Source of the DNA: Asterella californica
Lineage: Eukaryota; Streptophyta; Marchantiopsida; Marchantiales; Aytoniaceae
Assembly: GCA_036924285.1 (NCBI GenBank)
Contig: JAYKYS010000002.1
Span: 41,741,501-41,805,500 of the forward strand
Direction: 5' to 3'
Length of the DNA stretch: 64,000 bases
Position 1 is the stretch's first letter; every line of letters starts with the position of its first letter. Made by a program: the position numbers and the translations under genes. Below are positions 12,317 through 30,737 of the stretch, in pieces. Under the pieces are notes generated by a model. The model had not been told where the DNA came from. It worked only from the letters and a program-made list of their open reading frames with translations, and ran no database searches.

Positions 12317-13826
12317 ATCCTTAGGGGTCGCAGGTCATTTATTTTCAGCTAGTGTTTCCTAGAGGAGAGCCAATGTTCTCGGGCTAGTTTCTTGTGCTTG
12401 GAGATCAAAACACTTATCTGGGGAATGTTTACACTCCTCAGTTTTGAAACACTCTTCAGTTTTGAAGCATCCCGTCATCTTGAGCAATTTAGTTACTCAT
12501 ATTTTCAGTTTTGACTCCTCTAATGTGACATTGAGATGAGAGTTTCATCACTGAACTGTTGGTTTACAATATTGGTGTTAAATATCTACAACTGCTACGT
12601 TGCTTGCTTTCCGTGATTTAGTTTGCACCAGAAATGCTGGACGGTTGATGATTTTCAACCCTATAACACCGGCCTAGAAAACACGCAATGGGGTAGTGTG
12701 TGGCTCTCAAGAAGTTATCTTTCTTATTTATTCTTGGGGTTGTTTGCCGATTGCAGGTGAGTTTATCCTCACCTCGAGATTCAGTTTATGTAAATTAGTA
12801 GATGAGAATGAACGAATTCTAGTATTCACGGGAGGTTCGTGAGAGCCAGTAGTCTTTCATAGTGAGAAGTGGTTACTTCCAATCCAAATTCCAAGAACGC
12901 ATGGTAGAAGTGGTTACTTCACGAAAAGTTGCAAGAAGTGGTTATGTTGCAAAGCGTTTTTAGACTGGTGTCGTGGGTTAGTTTTGAGATTCGTACGCTT
13001 GAAACTTTTAGGTTCGTGTAGGTTGCTTTTAATCGCAAGTTTGATTTTTCTTAAGGAACGTTGGTGCTCGTTTTGTGTAGCATGCTTATCAGAGTGACAC
13101 AGAGTTGTACTGCTGTTAGGCTCGAAAAACTTGGAAGTAAGCAACTAAGATCCTAGGTCATGTTTTTGCAAGGAATCGTTGGACTTGCTATCATACTTGA
13201 AGCTAGGTGAGAACACCCTGGTTACTGGATCAAGTGGATCAGGTAAGCATATTTCCTTTAATCCTTAGGTTGAACGGTTGGAGTTTCTGGTAAGTGGCTT
13301 CATATACTTAAAGGCGACTTCAAGGTTGTCGTTGCTAGCAGAGAGGACACCAACCAAAGACTCCAAGTTTACGAGTCTGGAGCAGCATCCTGGAGGATGG
13401 TGAGACATGAATAATGAATAATGTGTTACAGAGTATTTCGTCTTTCTCTCAGGGCAGATGCTTCCGGGGCAGTACACTCTTTCGCGCGCTGATATTCAGC
13501 TGAATGCCAGGATGGTGTGGTGCCGAGTTATGTTATGTCCTCTGTTCAGTAATCATAATCTATGAATCGGCTATCACTAGAACACTAGTTTGCGTGGGGA
13601 TAATCTGTTAGAACCCGTAGACGTTTCAGTAGCATAGCATTCACAGAACGTGCCCAACCAAAATATCGGCGGTTCAAGCACGAACTCAATGATCAAGGAC
13701 CTGAAAGAGCCTTTTGGAATAGAAGGCAGATAGGCAAGATTTTCACTGCTTCAGGCTCCAAAAACTAAGTAGAAACCGAAGAGAGCCACTTCCAGGGGGA
13801 CAAACATGCAGGAAATATCAGCACAC
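12317..13826. other. No gene recognised; short local repeats
   Basis: AGAAGTGGTTA occurs three times between 12861 and 12945. No exon of the neighbouring minus-strand gene could be found here, although the missing C-terminal exons of that gene would be expected in this interval. Confidence 0.4.
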
Positions 13827-15113
13827 CTTTATATTCTTGAATACACGTTTATTTCCTGGATCAATGAGGATGTCAAACATGGCCATAGGAGGCAGTCCCA
13901 CCTTGAAGGTTGAATTGAGCTGACACAACGAGCCTTCAGGGACCGACACCTGTGAACAGTCAGGAGTTTCTCAGGTACTGGTAAACCAGGGCATACTAAC
14001 GAGGTAAGCCTGAATACATACCAGAAAACAGTAACAGAAAAGCTTCCTCAATTACTGGACCTGCCTGTCAAACTTTAAATCACACTGGCGCTACAAAGTA
14101 TTTTGTGGAAAGTAATAAATAGCTGCAGAAGGCAGACGGAAAGTAGAATATGGTCGATGTCTGTATAGATGAAAATTCGGTTTCCTAGTCCTCTAGACAG
14201 AACACGAGCACATAGGCAAACTCGACAGAGAGGCACTCAACATAGTTGGGTTAAGTTCAACAGTGCACTCGGATTAGATCAGTAATGGTCCCCGGTAACC
14301 GAACAGAAAACCTAACAGCAGGCAAATATATAAGTATGTACCTCCATGACCGGTGTGTCATCCTCCCAAGCTGGATTCTTTATCCAAGGCTCCAAGTCTC
14401 ACAAAGCACTTGAAAACCTGGAATCGGTAGCTCTTGTTGGTTCAGTTATCTGCAGGTACTTCGTCTTCAAAGAAATCTGGCCCTGCTGACCATTGTCGAA
14501 GGTCCGGCGAATTGAGGACTGAATCTCCTGCGTTAGAAATAAAATGAGCACGAAGCAATTAAGTGACACGAAACGTCCGTGACGTAGAGAATTTGCTTTT
14601 CAGTAAAGCACATAAAAACGAAAAAGTGTCGGAACGTGAAACTTTTGTGGTTCTTGTCACTTCCACATCTATAAACTTCTTTCTCCCCAAAGAAGATCAC
14701 AGAGCTTCTTCCAGTCCGGGGCAGCTGAAACTGAGCTCGATAATTCAGCACTCAGCATATGAATACCAATTAACAGCCAATAAGAAGAAAGAAAAAACAT
14801 TTGACATCACAGCAAAGTGAATGAACTATGAGGCCGAGATGATCAAGGTACACAATTTGTACGATGGGTCTTAAACAGTTCTCTCCGCTCATGAACATTG
14901 CCGGACTCTGCCTAATCCTTTCAACCAGTAAAGTAACAACACCGCGAACGTACTCCTCATAAAGCCTTTCCACATCCAAGCTACAGTCCACGCGAATCCG
15001 AGAATTGCTAGAAACCCAAACGATCAAAAGTGTACACTGACCCAGCGTCAATTCCTGATACGGTGGCAGATCGATGATCGAGCCCGATATCCACGAGACC
15101 GTGGTTCTCTATA
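13827..15113 (-). pseudogene. Truncated START/SRPBCC-like (polyketide cyclase-type) gene
   Basis: Several minus-strand exon-like segments are visible. 13827-13949 is 41 codons with proper splice borders and includes VPEGSLCQLN, VGLPPMAMFDILIDP and NKRVFKNIK. 14342-14397 encodes EPWIKNPAWEDDTPVME and joins it in phase. 14460-14527 encodes LNSPDLRQWSAGPDFFEDE. About 14850-15113 encodes VDCSLDVERLYEEYVRG. The first three look like the N-terminal half of a plant lipid-binding START/SRPBCC-like protein; I recognise this only by general resemblance. The donor at 14460 is out of phase with the next exon, and no C-terminal exons are found downstream. I therefore call it truncated or pseudogenic. Confidence 0.4.
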
Positions 15114-15186
15114 CTACCAACTGCTGCGATTCAAATCCGCACAATTCAAGAGAACAGGAAGAATCACCTGAAAGAAATTCTGTACA

Positions 15187-15240
15187 CCATGCTGAAAAAG
15201 CAGGAAATATCATCATACCTTTATATTCTTGAATTCTCAT
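15187..15240 (-). pseudogene. Stray copy of the end of the START-like exon
   Basis: The sequence around GCAGGAAATATCATCATACC closely matches 13808-13850, which is the end of the FKNIK exon, its GT donor and the start of the intron. It appears to be a small duplicated fragment lying upstream of the gene it came from. Confidence 0.5.
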
Positions 15241-15464
15241 TTACACGTTCGTGGTTGCAGAATTCCCAAGCCTGTGCCACCCGTGCACGAAGGCTGGGAA
15301 TTCGGCAAATTCGCTGGTCACCTCGAATGAGCCTACCCTGCTGTTGCTACTCCACTTCGATACTGGGAGGTGCTAATTGCTACCAGATTGCAACGCCGAA
15401 ACTGGATTCAAACAACATCATCTTGGAAGGAGAAATTTAACCGAACTGAGAGATTTCACATCAG

Positions 15465-15546
15465 ATCCCTGACGTTAGCAGACGCGTCTCTTCAACGCAT
15501 ATAATATCCCTGACGTTAGCAGACGCGTCTCTTCAACGCATATAAT
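15465..15546. repeat. Perfect tandem duplication, 41-bp unit
   Basis: Two identical units beginning ATCCCTGACGTTAGCAGACG lie head to tail at 15465-15505 and 15506-15546. Confidence 0.9.
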
Positions 15547-17486
15547 TATCATGACTGTAAACTACACCAGAAACATGAATCGCCCTAAACGATAGCGTGA
15601 CCTGGTAGCACGATACTGACGCGATCTCGTAATGTTTCGTTTACCTTTCATCGCGATGAACTGCCAAGTGGAACTGACGCGAATCGACTGTCGTGACACG
15701 TGAGACTACTCTTTTCTCCAAAAATCACGAAGATAAACAATATGCGATGAGAAGACTCCACTATCGCAACTGCAGTAGTTACCAAAAACTGGAGGACTGG
15801 AAGCTGTACCCTCCAGGTCCTTCGGCGCGTTAAAGGGTAAAGTCGGAAAAGACCCTAAGAACTCTACTCGAGTTCTAAGACGAAGAGGGCATCTTGCTTT
15901 GACTGTGGTCGTTCTGACATTTCGCCCGTAGTCTGGAAAAACCAGACGTTTTGCAGACCAGCTACTCTAGACTCTTCAGGTCTTCCCCGAGACTATCTAA
16001 ATCTATGGTATCACCGTATTGCGCAAAGGTCATAATAATTTGGCACCGGTGATATACATTTTGCGGAAATTGATTATGATTGCGCGAATCAGCTTGTCCC
16101 TATGGTATATTCTTCTACAGTCTTGTCCACTGTCTCCATACCTCGTCCCATTCCTTAGAATGTGGTTTGCTCATCGCCAAAATGAGAGGACGTAAATCTG
16201 GATTCACATGGAGGTCTGTTAAAGCGCTGGAAGAAGTCCCGTGGCTTATGCTAAACATATACCGCCCGTGAATGTTTACATTTGAGTCGAGTAACTTTCA
16301 TTCAGCTCATTTACTTCATCTTATTTGCCAAATTTAATTCGTTGGCTCGTACAGAGGAAGTAGACCTGTGCATCTGAATTTGCGGCTAGGGACACATTTA
16401 TGGGAGCTTTCCATTACGCTCAGGTGCAATATTGCAGCACGAAATTCTACCCTGTTTGTGCAGAATGACTAGAACCGAAGCGCTTGTCGTAATTTTTAAC
16501 TGGCAGATGTTCATCAAAAACTTCTCCGTGTATACAAGGCATTTGATAGTACTCGTTGGTTTCCCCAGATATGTTTGGACCCATCAGTACTGTAGTTATA
16601 TCACACATTGCAAATAACGCTATACACCGAGCTAATCCCTTAGTAATGACAGAAATTTCGTGGACTGGGTCGTGTTTTTGTTTTCGGGAAAAAGAACAAG
16701 CTTCTCTTCTGTACTGTTCAAAACTTTCCACCCGGCTGACGGTAAATAAAAGCTGCATATTCTCTAGAAAAGTACTCACGATTCACTTGGCAGCGGACAA
16801 AACAGTATGCATAAAGTTCTGCTGTGCCAATTGGAGCTCTTGTGGTACATCAACTTTCCATTCCAGTTAAGATCCTCCAAGCCAAGGCGACATCACTCCC
16901 GTCGTATATTTATTCAGAAACTACACTCCATCTCCCCAAGCCAAGATCGATAAAGACGAGCAATATTGCACTAATGATGGCTACATAACTGTCAATGAAA
17001 CCTAATGAGATCCGAAGAAAAATGTGAATCTTAAGATACTTTCGAACAACTCCGTAGAACATGAAACTCTGGGGACCAACTACGCTTTATAAGTCCTTGT
17101 ATCCATCATTCACCTATCACCCGCTGCTTCATGGAGGCCACAAGGAGCTCGCAAAACGCCTTCTTTTATAAAACGCCTTGCCAGAAATAAAATCTTAAAT
17201 TTTGTAATTTTGACAGTCCACCTTGAATGGAACGCGACTCCCATGCTACTGAAGCACCCTCGGAACCTATGAATGTGACTTCAATCTCGTATGCGGATTC
17301 GCTCGAGTACTACATGATTGTTTGATTCAGTACGTCGCAAGATGACTTCTGCCAAGTCGTAGGTTCACTCCACTGAGTCCTTCATTCAGCGTCGACGAGT
17401 AAGGATAAATGAAGAACCAAATAAAGACCAATGCAACAAGACACGAAAAAGGTCGTGGACAACAGGACCAAGGATGGACAACTCAC
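15547..17486. other. Downstream region of the UMP/CMP kinase; no other gene recognised
   Basis: It probably holds the kinase's last exon and 3' UTR. One candidate tail exon on the minus strand follows an acceptor near 17350 and would add about 12 codons; this is unproven. A 110-codon minus-strand frame at 16447-16779 has no recognisable family. Confidence 0.3.
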
Positions 17487-20482
<2,996 letters not shown>

Positions 20483-21938
20483 ACTCGCTTGAAGGAGCAC
20501 CCGGACGGGGAGAACAGATCTAGTACAGTAGTAGATCCTCCGCTCTCGCGAGCTCCAATTCGATCTCCCAGCTCTTCAGTGTTTCAAAATTGCGATCCGC
20601 ATACCGTGGCAGCACTACTTTCCCAGTCCGATTCCATGCAGACGAAAGAATGACGATACTGTGGCAGGACAACACACCTGGACGCACATCGATCTCGATC
20701 GACACCATCAAGAACGAAAAACTCGAGCGATCTAAAATTCAATGCCAGTCCCAACGCTGGAGTCTGGATTATCCAACCGCTCGAGACCATCCAATGCCAC
20801 TGACTGGATGAATGGCCGCTGGCGTGTTTCTCTCTTCCTAGTTCTTTGGCCAAAAGTGATTCTTGTTTGTTCGTTCGTTCGTGTTCAAGCGGCCGGACAC
20901 GTGTGATTCTATTTCTTGCGTTTCCCCCACACTTAGGAGATAAGTACCTAAATTCCGAAGCAGGTGCGTAGTTTACCGTACCCGAACTGATAGAATAAAA
21001 ATAAAAGAAAAAAGGTAAAAGTAAAAGAACAAACCGTACCCAAACTGATAAGGTAGGACTTGCAGCTAGCCGCCATGATAGGACACAAAGTTTATAGTAA
21101 TTTCTAACGTTGTGTGGAGAGAGCACAGTGGAGCCAAAAGTTTTTCAAATGGTGGAAACGGCTATAATTTTTAAAAATCTTTTATGGTTGAAATATTTGA
21201 GATTACGGAAGTTGTGATGGATATGAATTAGGTATGTATCGCAAGATATCGAAGATCTGACGTTTAGATAAATTATGATCTGATTAGGGATTCAATTTGT
21301 TGTATTGATGCTCAAATTGTATTGTATTTGTCAATGAGATTACTGGATCAGATACTTTTACAGTTAATTTCAAAGATTTATGTTTCTGACAAGCCAGTTG
21401 ATAAATACTTATTAGTATATTAAATAAAGTCACTGTAGATTTCATAGGTTGTGGCCATTCTCGGTAGTATGTGTCCGATGGACTACGATTAGATTGTATT
21501 TCTAACTAGGATTACAGAGGTTATTTTCATATTAGAACCATAAATTAGATTATATTCTTGCGATTAATCAGACAATACTTTGCAGTGCATAACATACCCT
21601 TACAAAATTCTACAATTTGGAAGCTGTAGTTTTATAGTTAAGGAAAATTCCTTCGATCGATCTTTACATCCAAGAACATTGGCCTTCCATACAACACACA
21701 AATCTTCATCTTCACTCTTAGACTAACTATCACTTTACAGAAAATGCAAGCTAGCTATGTATTGTGAAATCAGTATGACCCTATCTAAACGAACCATTCT
21801 GAGTAGATATTTGTGTAGTACTATATTTTAATCGTCTTGATAACTCCTGCCTTATAGTCAGTGCACTGGGTACTAATTAGTAAGTTGGTGCACCCAACTT
21901 ATACATGATTATGGACTAGGCTTCCTGCCTGAAGTCCC
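20483..21938. other. Kinase 5' region, then AT-rich DNA without recognised genes
   Basis: The first 300-400 bp are presumably the kinase promoter and leader. From 21.1 to 21.9 kb the DNA is AT-rich with no coding signal. Confidence 0.4.
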
Positions 21939-21941
21939 TTG

Positions 21942-22085
21942 ACTACTCCCGAGCATCGATATCTGAACAGTGTTTGTGATCATCTGGCCCAACTTAAACG
22001 TGATTATCGACTAAGCTTCCAAGCTCAGAGTCCCTTGATTACACGTGCATCCGATCATCTAGACAGTGTTTGTGATCATCTGGCC
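21942..22085. repeat. Degenerate tandem duplication, about 96-bp period
   Basis: CAGTGTTTGTGATCATCTGG occurs at 21968 and 22064, each preceded by a related GATTATNGACTANGCTTCC segment. The second copy runs into the last codons of the germin-like pseudogene, so the duplication has copied the gene's end outwards. Confidence 0.6.
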
Positions 22086-22914
22086 AGGCACGCAAACTCC
22101 CTCCAAGGCAGCCTCAAGAGTAGGGGGTTCATCATACACTCTCTGAGCTTTCAGCTTCCGAATAGTTTCCAAGTCCTGGTTCAGAGCTACAACAGCTGCT
22201 CGTTCTGGTAGAGTCAAGACCGATCCTGCTGTATCCTGCTGAGACCACACAGAAAAAACTCAAGATGTCATGACGATGAACACGTATAACGGAGTTCGAG
22301 TATTTTCAGTCTTGAGATTATGCTTTAACTGGAAAACTGCGGTGATGATTTAAAGGCTCATGGCAATACAACTGAAGCTAGATCGAGCACTACTTCCAGA
22401 ACCAGAAATCCTTACAAGCGTGCCTGGATTCTGGCTGTTGAGAGGAGAGATATATATATAGAAAGCCTCTTCTGTTCCGACGTTGAGCTCAAAGTGCATC
22501 ATGCCTCGAGGAAACACGATCACATCTCCCGGATTCATTATTCACATGTTCAAGTCCTTGAGAGTTCCCTACGTGCATTCATCTAAATCTCCACATGCTT
22601 GCTGCACCAATTGCAACGGCATTAGTTACCTATACATTGCGATGCTTCATCACTCCCACAGGAAAGTTCTACTCGACCACATGGAAACCACCACTTTCTT
22701 CGAAGATTTGCTTGTGATGTATACGTATGAGAAGTAACATGTAAAGCGTATGGACTCACTTCTTTCCTTCCACAAAAATAAAACAGAATTCTGGAGCGGA
22801 TTCTCTCACCTGTGGTATCAACGAATCCTGCTTGTAGGGGCCCGCCGCTGATCAAAGAAAGGACCTCCGTGGAACGAGGATGAGTATGGGGCAGGTTTTC
22901 TCCACACGGATCCC
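22059..22914 (-). pseudogene. Germin-like protein, truncated and frameshifted
   Basis: Three exons match the neighbouring germin-like gene. 22914-22810 encodes PCGENLPHTHPRSTEVLSLI with the cupin His ligands and GGPLQAGFVDTTG. 22556-22416 encodes NPGDVIVFPRGMMHFELNVG. 22235-22059 is 59 codons ending CVPGQMITNTV. No signal-peptide exon was found upstream. Exon 3 has a 1-nt shift before NPGD, and a TATATATAT run inside it adds two codons compared with the paralogue. Germin-like proteins are secreted cupins that bind manganese, with oxalate oxidase, superoxide dismutase or other roles in the wall. This copy lacks its first exon and is probably dead. Confidence 0.75.
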
Positions 22915-24676
22915 CTGCGCGTAATATTTGGTTGTTAGGTGTGAGCACCTCTCATTACCTACAGCTATGTCCTGAAGCGATCATTGTGCAGAAAATTGTT
23001 TGTTATTGACAATGTATTTTTGGGTTGTTTACCTGTACATGTGGTCACTTCTGAACAGTGTGCACTTCTTCTTTCCCCAGTTCCTCTCACTTTCTCTACA
23101 ATTCGCTTCTGGTGGTTTTTCTTTGGTTCTATTTTTTGCAGGTTATATTAATCTTTTTTCCGCGAACAGACAGTCACACTGCTATACGCTTCATCGTGTA
23201 CCACAAAAGTTCCACGCAATTCTGGGACTCTAAAGAGTAATTATGAACTAAAAACTACTACTGGAACAATCAAAGCGTGTTAATTAATTGCATGGTTCAC
23301 GTAGCTAGAATAAGGACTCATAAAGTTTTCAGTGCAAGAGGTGATGTTAATATGTAGTCCCTTCGAACCAGTCACTTGAAATAAATGAGGAGATTCCTTC
23401 GTTTTCCAGCTCATGTTCACTTGATGTTCGAGTAAGTCGAGCTCTAGAGAGTAAGTCCAGAGCTCGACTTACTCCACTCACTCTCTTGATACGAGAAACG
23501 TTCGGTATGCGGGGAATTACATGCTTCCAAGGTATTGCCCGAACCCAGGAAGTGGTGGTAACGGCCGTGACGACCAGTCAACCTACTCTTGACCGTGTGA
23601 AGTTCGTTCATTTGGTGCAGGAGGTTAATAACTCCGCGATGCATAGGGGCGTTGTAAGGCGATGTTCGCAGCTATTTTAGAATGAAAAAGACTTCAAGTC
23701 GTCTTTGCCTGACTTCCATAATTACAGTCAACTGGTTGTAGATTTATAGCTACATCCTTAAACTGTTATGTAATTATACACGTGTGTACGTAGACTTCCA
23801 ACTGTGATGTACCTCAACCCGCCGCATGCATGCCCAGTGGTCACCTAAATATGAAGAATGCTTGCAGTTGTATATCCTTTGATCATTCATGAGTGCTCGT
23901 TTCCAACTTTGTTCCGAAGGACTGATTTGGTGAAGGCTTGTTTCGGAGTCAATCCGGACATGCGTTGATTAGTATTGGCATGGTGCTGTTATTAGTCGAA
24001 CAAAACTTAGCTTACTTGGATTGGTCAGTATGCAGGTTTATCGGTTATCAATCGGAAGCAGAAATATATGTATGATACAGAGCAATTTCTGGTCTGTCGA
24101 CGGAGACACAAGTCGAGACAGATTCGGCTGTAACATGGTGAGATGGTACGTACATGTGTGCAAGTCAAATTCCGGGCCGTATTTTATGCTTCATGAGCTT
24201 CATTCCTTTTGCCTATCGTGAGTCAAGAGCTGCAGCTCAGTCTTCCATTCATTCACCACAGAAGACTGCATCAGAACGCTGTGTCTAAGGTTAACGAGTG
24301 GGACAGAATCAAGAGTTCTAGACGCAAATAACGGAAAATCCAGCACACGAAGAGGATAATGATCATCGCTTCAACTAGTACTAAACTGAATAGAATCGTA
24401 TGTAAACCACCTACTGGCCTTGAACAGACCGGTTCACATCAGAATTCTAAAACCACACATTTTTACTATATACGTAAGAAAAGGTCAGAGACCTACCTTC
24501 ACCATGAGCTAGAGGCACATCTCCTGAACCTGAGTATTTAAACACTTATTCAGCTCAGTAGGTTCCCAGCAATCTTCCAGTTGCAAGCTGTTGAACAGAT
24601 TTGTTCAGACAGCTTTCGCCCTCGTTCTATTTCTACTCCTGGTTTGCGATCGGTAGAGTCTGACACGAAGTTGAAA
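22915..24676. other. Spacer between the two divergent germin-like genes
   Basis: No gene is recognised. It contains a perfect 16-bp inverted repeat at 23430-23474. A germin first exon was sought on the minus strand and not found. Confidence 0.4.
23430..23474. repeat. Perfect inverted repeat, 16-bp arms, 13-nt loop
   Basis: GAGTAAGTCGAGCTCT at 23430-23445 is mirrored exactly by AGAGCTCGACTTACTC at 23459-23474. Confidence 0.9.
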
Positions 24677-25811
24677 ATGGCTGAATACAATCTGAAGATG
24701 ATAGCCTCCATGGTCTTACTCCTGCCAATGTATAGCACACTGGTCAAGCTTGTTCAAGCTGCAGATCCGGATCCTCTTGTCGATTTTTCCTCAACGCAAC
24801 GACTCCAGTACTGAGAGACATCTTCACGAATGGAGACGTGAGCACAGGCTCTGGGGGTGTTCGGGATGGACTCGATATCGCAAGCTTTCCTGGCCTCACG
24901 TTCGTGAAGAAATTAAATCCCTAGCACTTTCAGTTTCTGTAGTCTCTAGCTATAGATCTTTGGAAGTTTGGGTGACATGCATGCCTGCTTACAGTTTAAT
25001 CACCTTATTATTACGACCGATGCCCTTGCAGGTCGGAAAGTCTGTCGATTGTTCAGTTCAAAATGGTACCTTGCGGAGAGCACGTGCCACACACTCACCC
25101 CCGTGCTACAGAGCTTCTGTCTCTGATAAGTGGTGGTCCCCTTCAAGCTGGTTTTGTCGACACAACAGGTGCCCATGAGTAATTAAAACCTCCGGTTCTG
25201 ATTAGCCTCAGGGTATCAGCCTAGGGCAAACTAATGGTCATCGTTACTATTACAATCGGAGAAAGCAGTCACAGGCAGTCGCTTTCATCTGCTTGTAGAC
25301 GAGAAAGAGGGATGTAAACCTCTTTTATGACACTGTCACATCGTTTCTTGGCTATATGTTGTGCAGGGGAAGCTCATATTTACATCCTTAACCCAGGAGA
25401 CCTCATCGTCTTTCCTCGAGGACTGCTGCACTTCGAGCTTAACGTGGGAAACGAAACAGCTTTCTACCTTTCTGCTCTTAACAGCCAGAATCCCGGCACT
25501 CTTGTAAGTCTCAATAACCCCCATTCCTGTGTATAATGTCTTAAATTGGAATAGCTCGATGAATCCGCGAATGAGGTTTACACGTTTCTTCTTCAGTGGT
25601 TAGTTTTTTACTCGTTTGATTTGGCCGGTTGCAGGACTCTGCAGGAGCAGTTCTGCAGTTACCAGACCGTGAGGCCGCCATAGCTTTCAATCAAGATTTA
25701 GCAACAGTGACAGCTCTTAAACTGCAAAAGGCCTACAACGAACCTCCGGCTCTCCAGGCTGCCAAGGCAGGAGTGTGCGTGCCTGGCCAGAATATCACCA
25801 CCACGAGCTGA
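24677..25811 (+). pseudogene. Germin-like protein, four exons, one frameshift in exon 1
   Basis: Exons are 24677-24899, 25032-25168, 25367-25503 and 25635-25811. Exon 1 starts MAEYNLKMIASMVLLLPMYS, a signal peptide, followed by ADPDPLVDF. The next germin block (NATTPVLRDIFTNGDVSTG) is one base out of frame near 24785-24795. Exons 2-4 then read in phase. They give MVPCGEHVPHTHPRATELL (cupin box with Cys and His ligands), NPGDLIVFPRGLLHFELNVG (second cupin box) and GVCVPGQNITTTS at the end. Apart from that base the gene looks complete, so it is either a recent pseudogene or carries a sequencing error. Its product would be a secreted apoplastic cupin. The paralogue 1.8 kb away on the opposite strand suggests an old inverted duplication. 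Confidence 0.75.
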
Positions 25812-27689
25812 GAATATCTAGCTCGAGTAGAAGTTAAATAGATTAATTAGCCCTGAAAATGAACCTGGGGGCCTGTGCATTCATCCAGTGTTACAAGCCC
25901 CAGTGCGCCCATGTGCAAACTGGATATTAATATGCTAGAGAGCAATACATCGACGGTGTGTTTATGCAGACTAGATTTTGATAGCAGGCACATATAAATA
26001 CCAGGCTCAGCATTACGTAAAGTAGGGGATACTCAAGATTCGTGTTTCAGATACAATACTCAAGATTCGTGTTTCAGATTTGCCTTTTTTTCTTTGAGTA
26101 TATTAGTTTATGATAAGATGGAAGGACTGTCAAGATTCGTGTTTCGGATTGTCTTTTCTGCCAATATATGAGTTTATGACTTGCAATTGCTTTAGCCTTG
26201 ATGATTATTTGAGTGTTTGTTTATGTAGTACATAAAGCATGTAGAGGACTTTGATTTACATGCACTCATGTTTCTAACATAGTACTTAGATTTGTGTTTA
26301 GTCTCTAGCTCATGTTCTAGAACGTTAATGGAATCCGAGCACTACGCAACCATTAGTTGAGTCTGAAAATTTATCACTTGGAAAATTGTCAAGGTCATAG
26401 AATGCTTTGTGGTGTTTAAGTCTTAGTGAGGATATTAATTTCATGTTTGTATTGTTTTTTGGATGTATCCTTGATGGCTACACAATTTTAGGTCAACGTT
26501 CTTGTAATAGTTTTGAGTTCAGCATTTCCCTCCACATTTTTCAATCGGTTCTTTTCAGTATAATTTTTAGTTCACTATTTTGTTGATACACACTGATAAT
26601 TTTGGGTCAAGTTTTGCTGGTACATCTTTCATATCTTGGTGGAAGATTCAATCTTCTGTTGATATATCATTTGAGTGAAATCCCTCTCTCAAGGAGTGTG
26701 TAGAGTTCCAACATCTCTACCCGAGGCGTTCTTCTCGTCGATAACAATTCGAAAAAGAACTCCACAAAACATCTGTTCATGTCATTCATCCTTCCATTTT
26801 TGATCCAAAATGAGAAATAGAGATAAAGAAGAATGCAGCACTTGACTGAGTCTGCTTCTCCCCTGGTTGAGGACTTGGGCGGCAACTTAGGTAGACGCGC
26901 CTACTTTGTCCAAGCACTAGATGATACACCATGGTGTTTGAACGAGAGCCTATTTCTGGCTTGAAGAAATACTTAGTCTAGGAGATGTTCACGAAGACAA
27001 GTCTCATCTGGTTTGGCGCTCAGAGATTGCGATTTTAAGAGATCTGCCAGAGATTGCCATTTTAGAAAAGTACAATGGAGTGAATAACTCGTGACAGATT
27101 GTCTCGTGACATTTACGTGTAGAAAAACAAAAAGTAAATAACTCAGTACAGTAAAAGAGAAAAAAGTAAAGCGGCGACGTGGCAGAGAAATCATGTTGTA
27201 AGCAAATTACCGCTTGCCAAGTTGACAAGACATACTGCCTTGCAGTGCGTTCAAGAAAGTGAGAAAGCTTCCTAAGATGGTACAGTAGGAGCACGGAGAT
27301 AGTCAGAGAGAGAGAGAGAGAGAGAGGAAAGTGTATGTAATCGATTCGTGAAAGCTTTTGATTCGTGGGTTCACCGGTGAACAAATGTGACGCGCAGACT
27401 TTGTCATTTGACGATGACAGAAGCCAGATCTGGTTGAGAAAAGAGGAGAGAGAGAGAGAGTCAAAGAGACATGGAGGTGGATGCGGAAATCGTGTGGAAG
27501 TGTGTCTCCTGCCGGTGGCGCAGCGCTACGCCCCATTGAGGGAGCCAACGTGATTGATTGATATGTTTCATCTCCATTCTAGTTTTGTTAGCATATTATT
27601 GCCCGTGATCGAGTGTGAGGTAAGGGAGGCTATCGATGAACTGGAGGGTTTATGGGTGAGGGTGGGGGTCTGAGATCGTTGCGGGAAAG
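25812..27689. other. Intergenic, germin-like 3' side to JmjC promoter
   Basis: CAAGATTCGTGTTTC(A/G)GAT occurs three times between 26033 and 26150. Short (GA)n runs lie at 27304-27325 and 27445-27460, upstream of the JmjC gene. No gene is recognised. Confidence 0.4.

Positions 27690-30737
<3,048 letters not shown>

Noticed and set aside
16447..16779. A 110-codon minus-strand frame downstream of the UMP/CMP kinase
   Set aside because: No recognisable motif and no in-phase splice link to the kinase; probably 3' UTR or chance.
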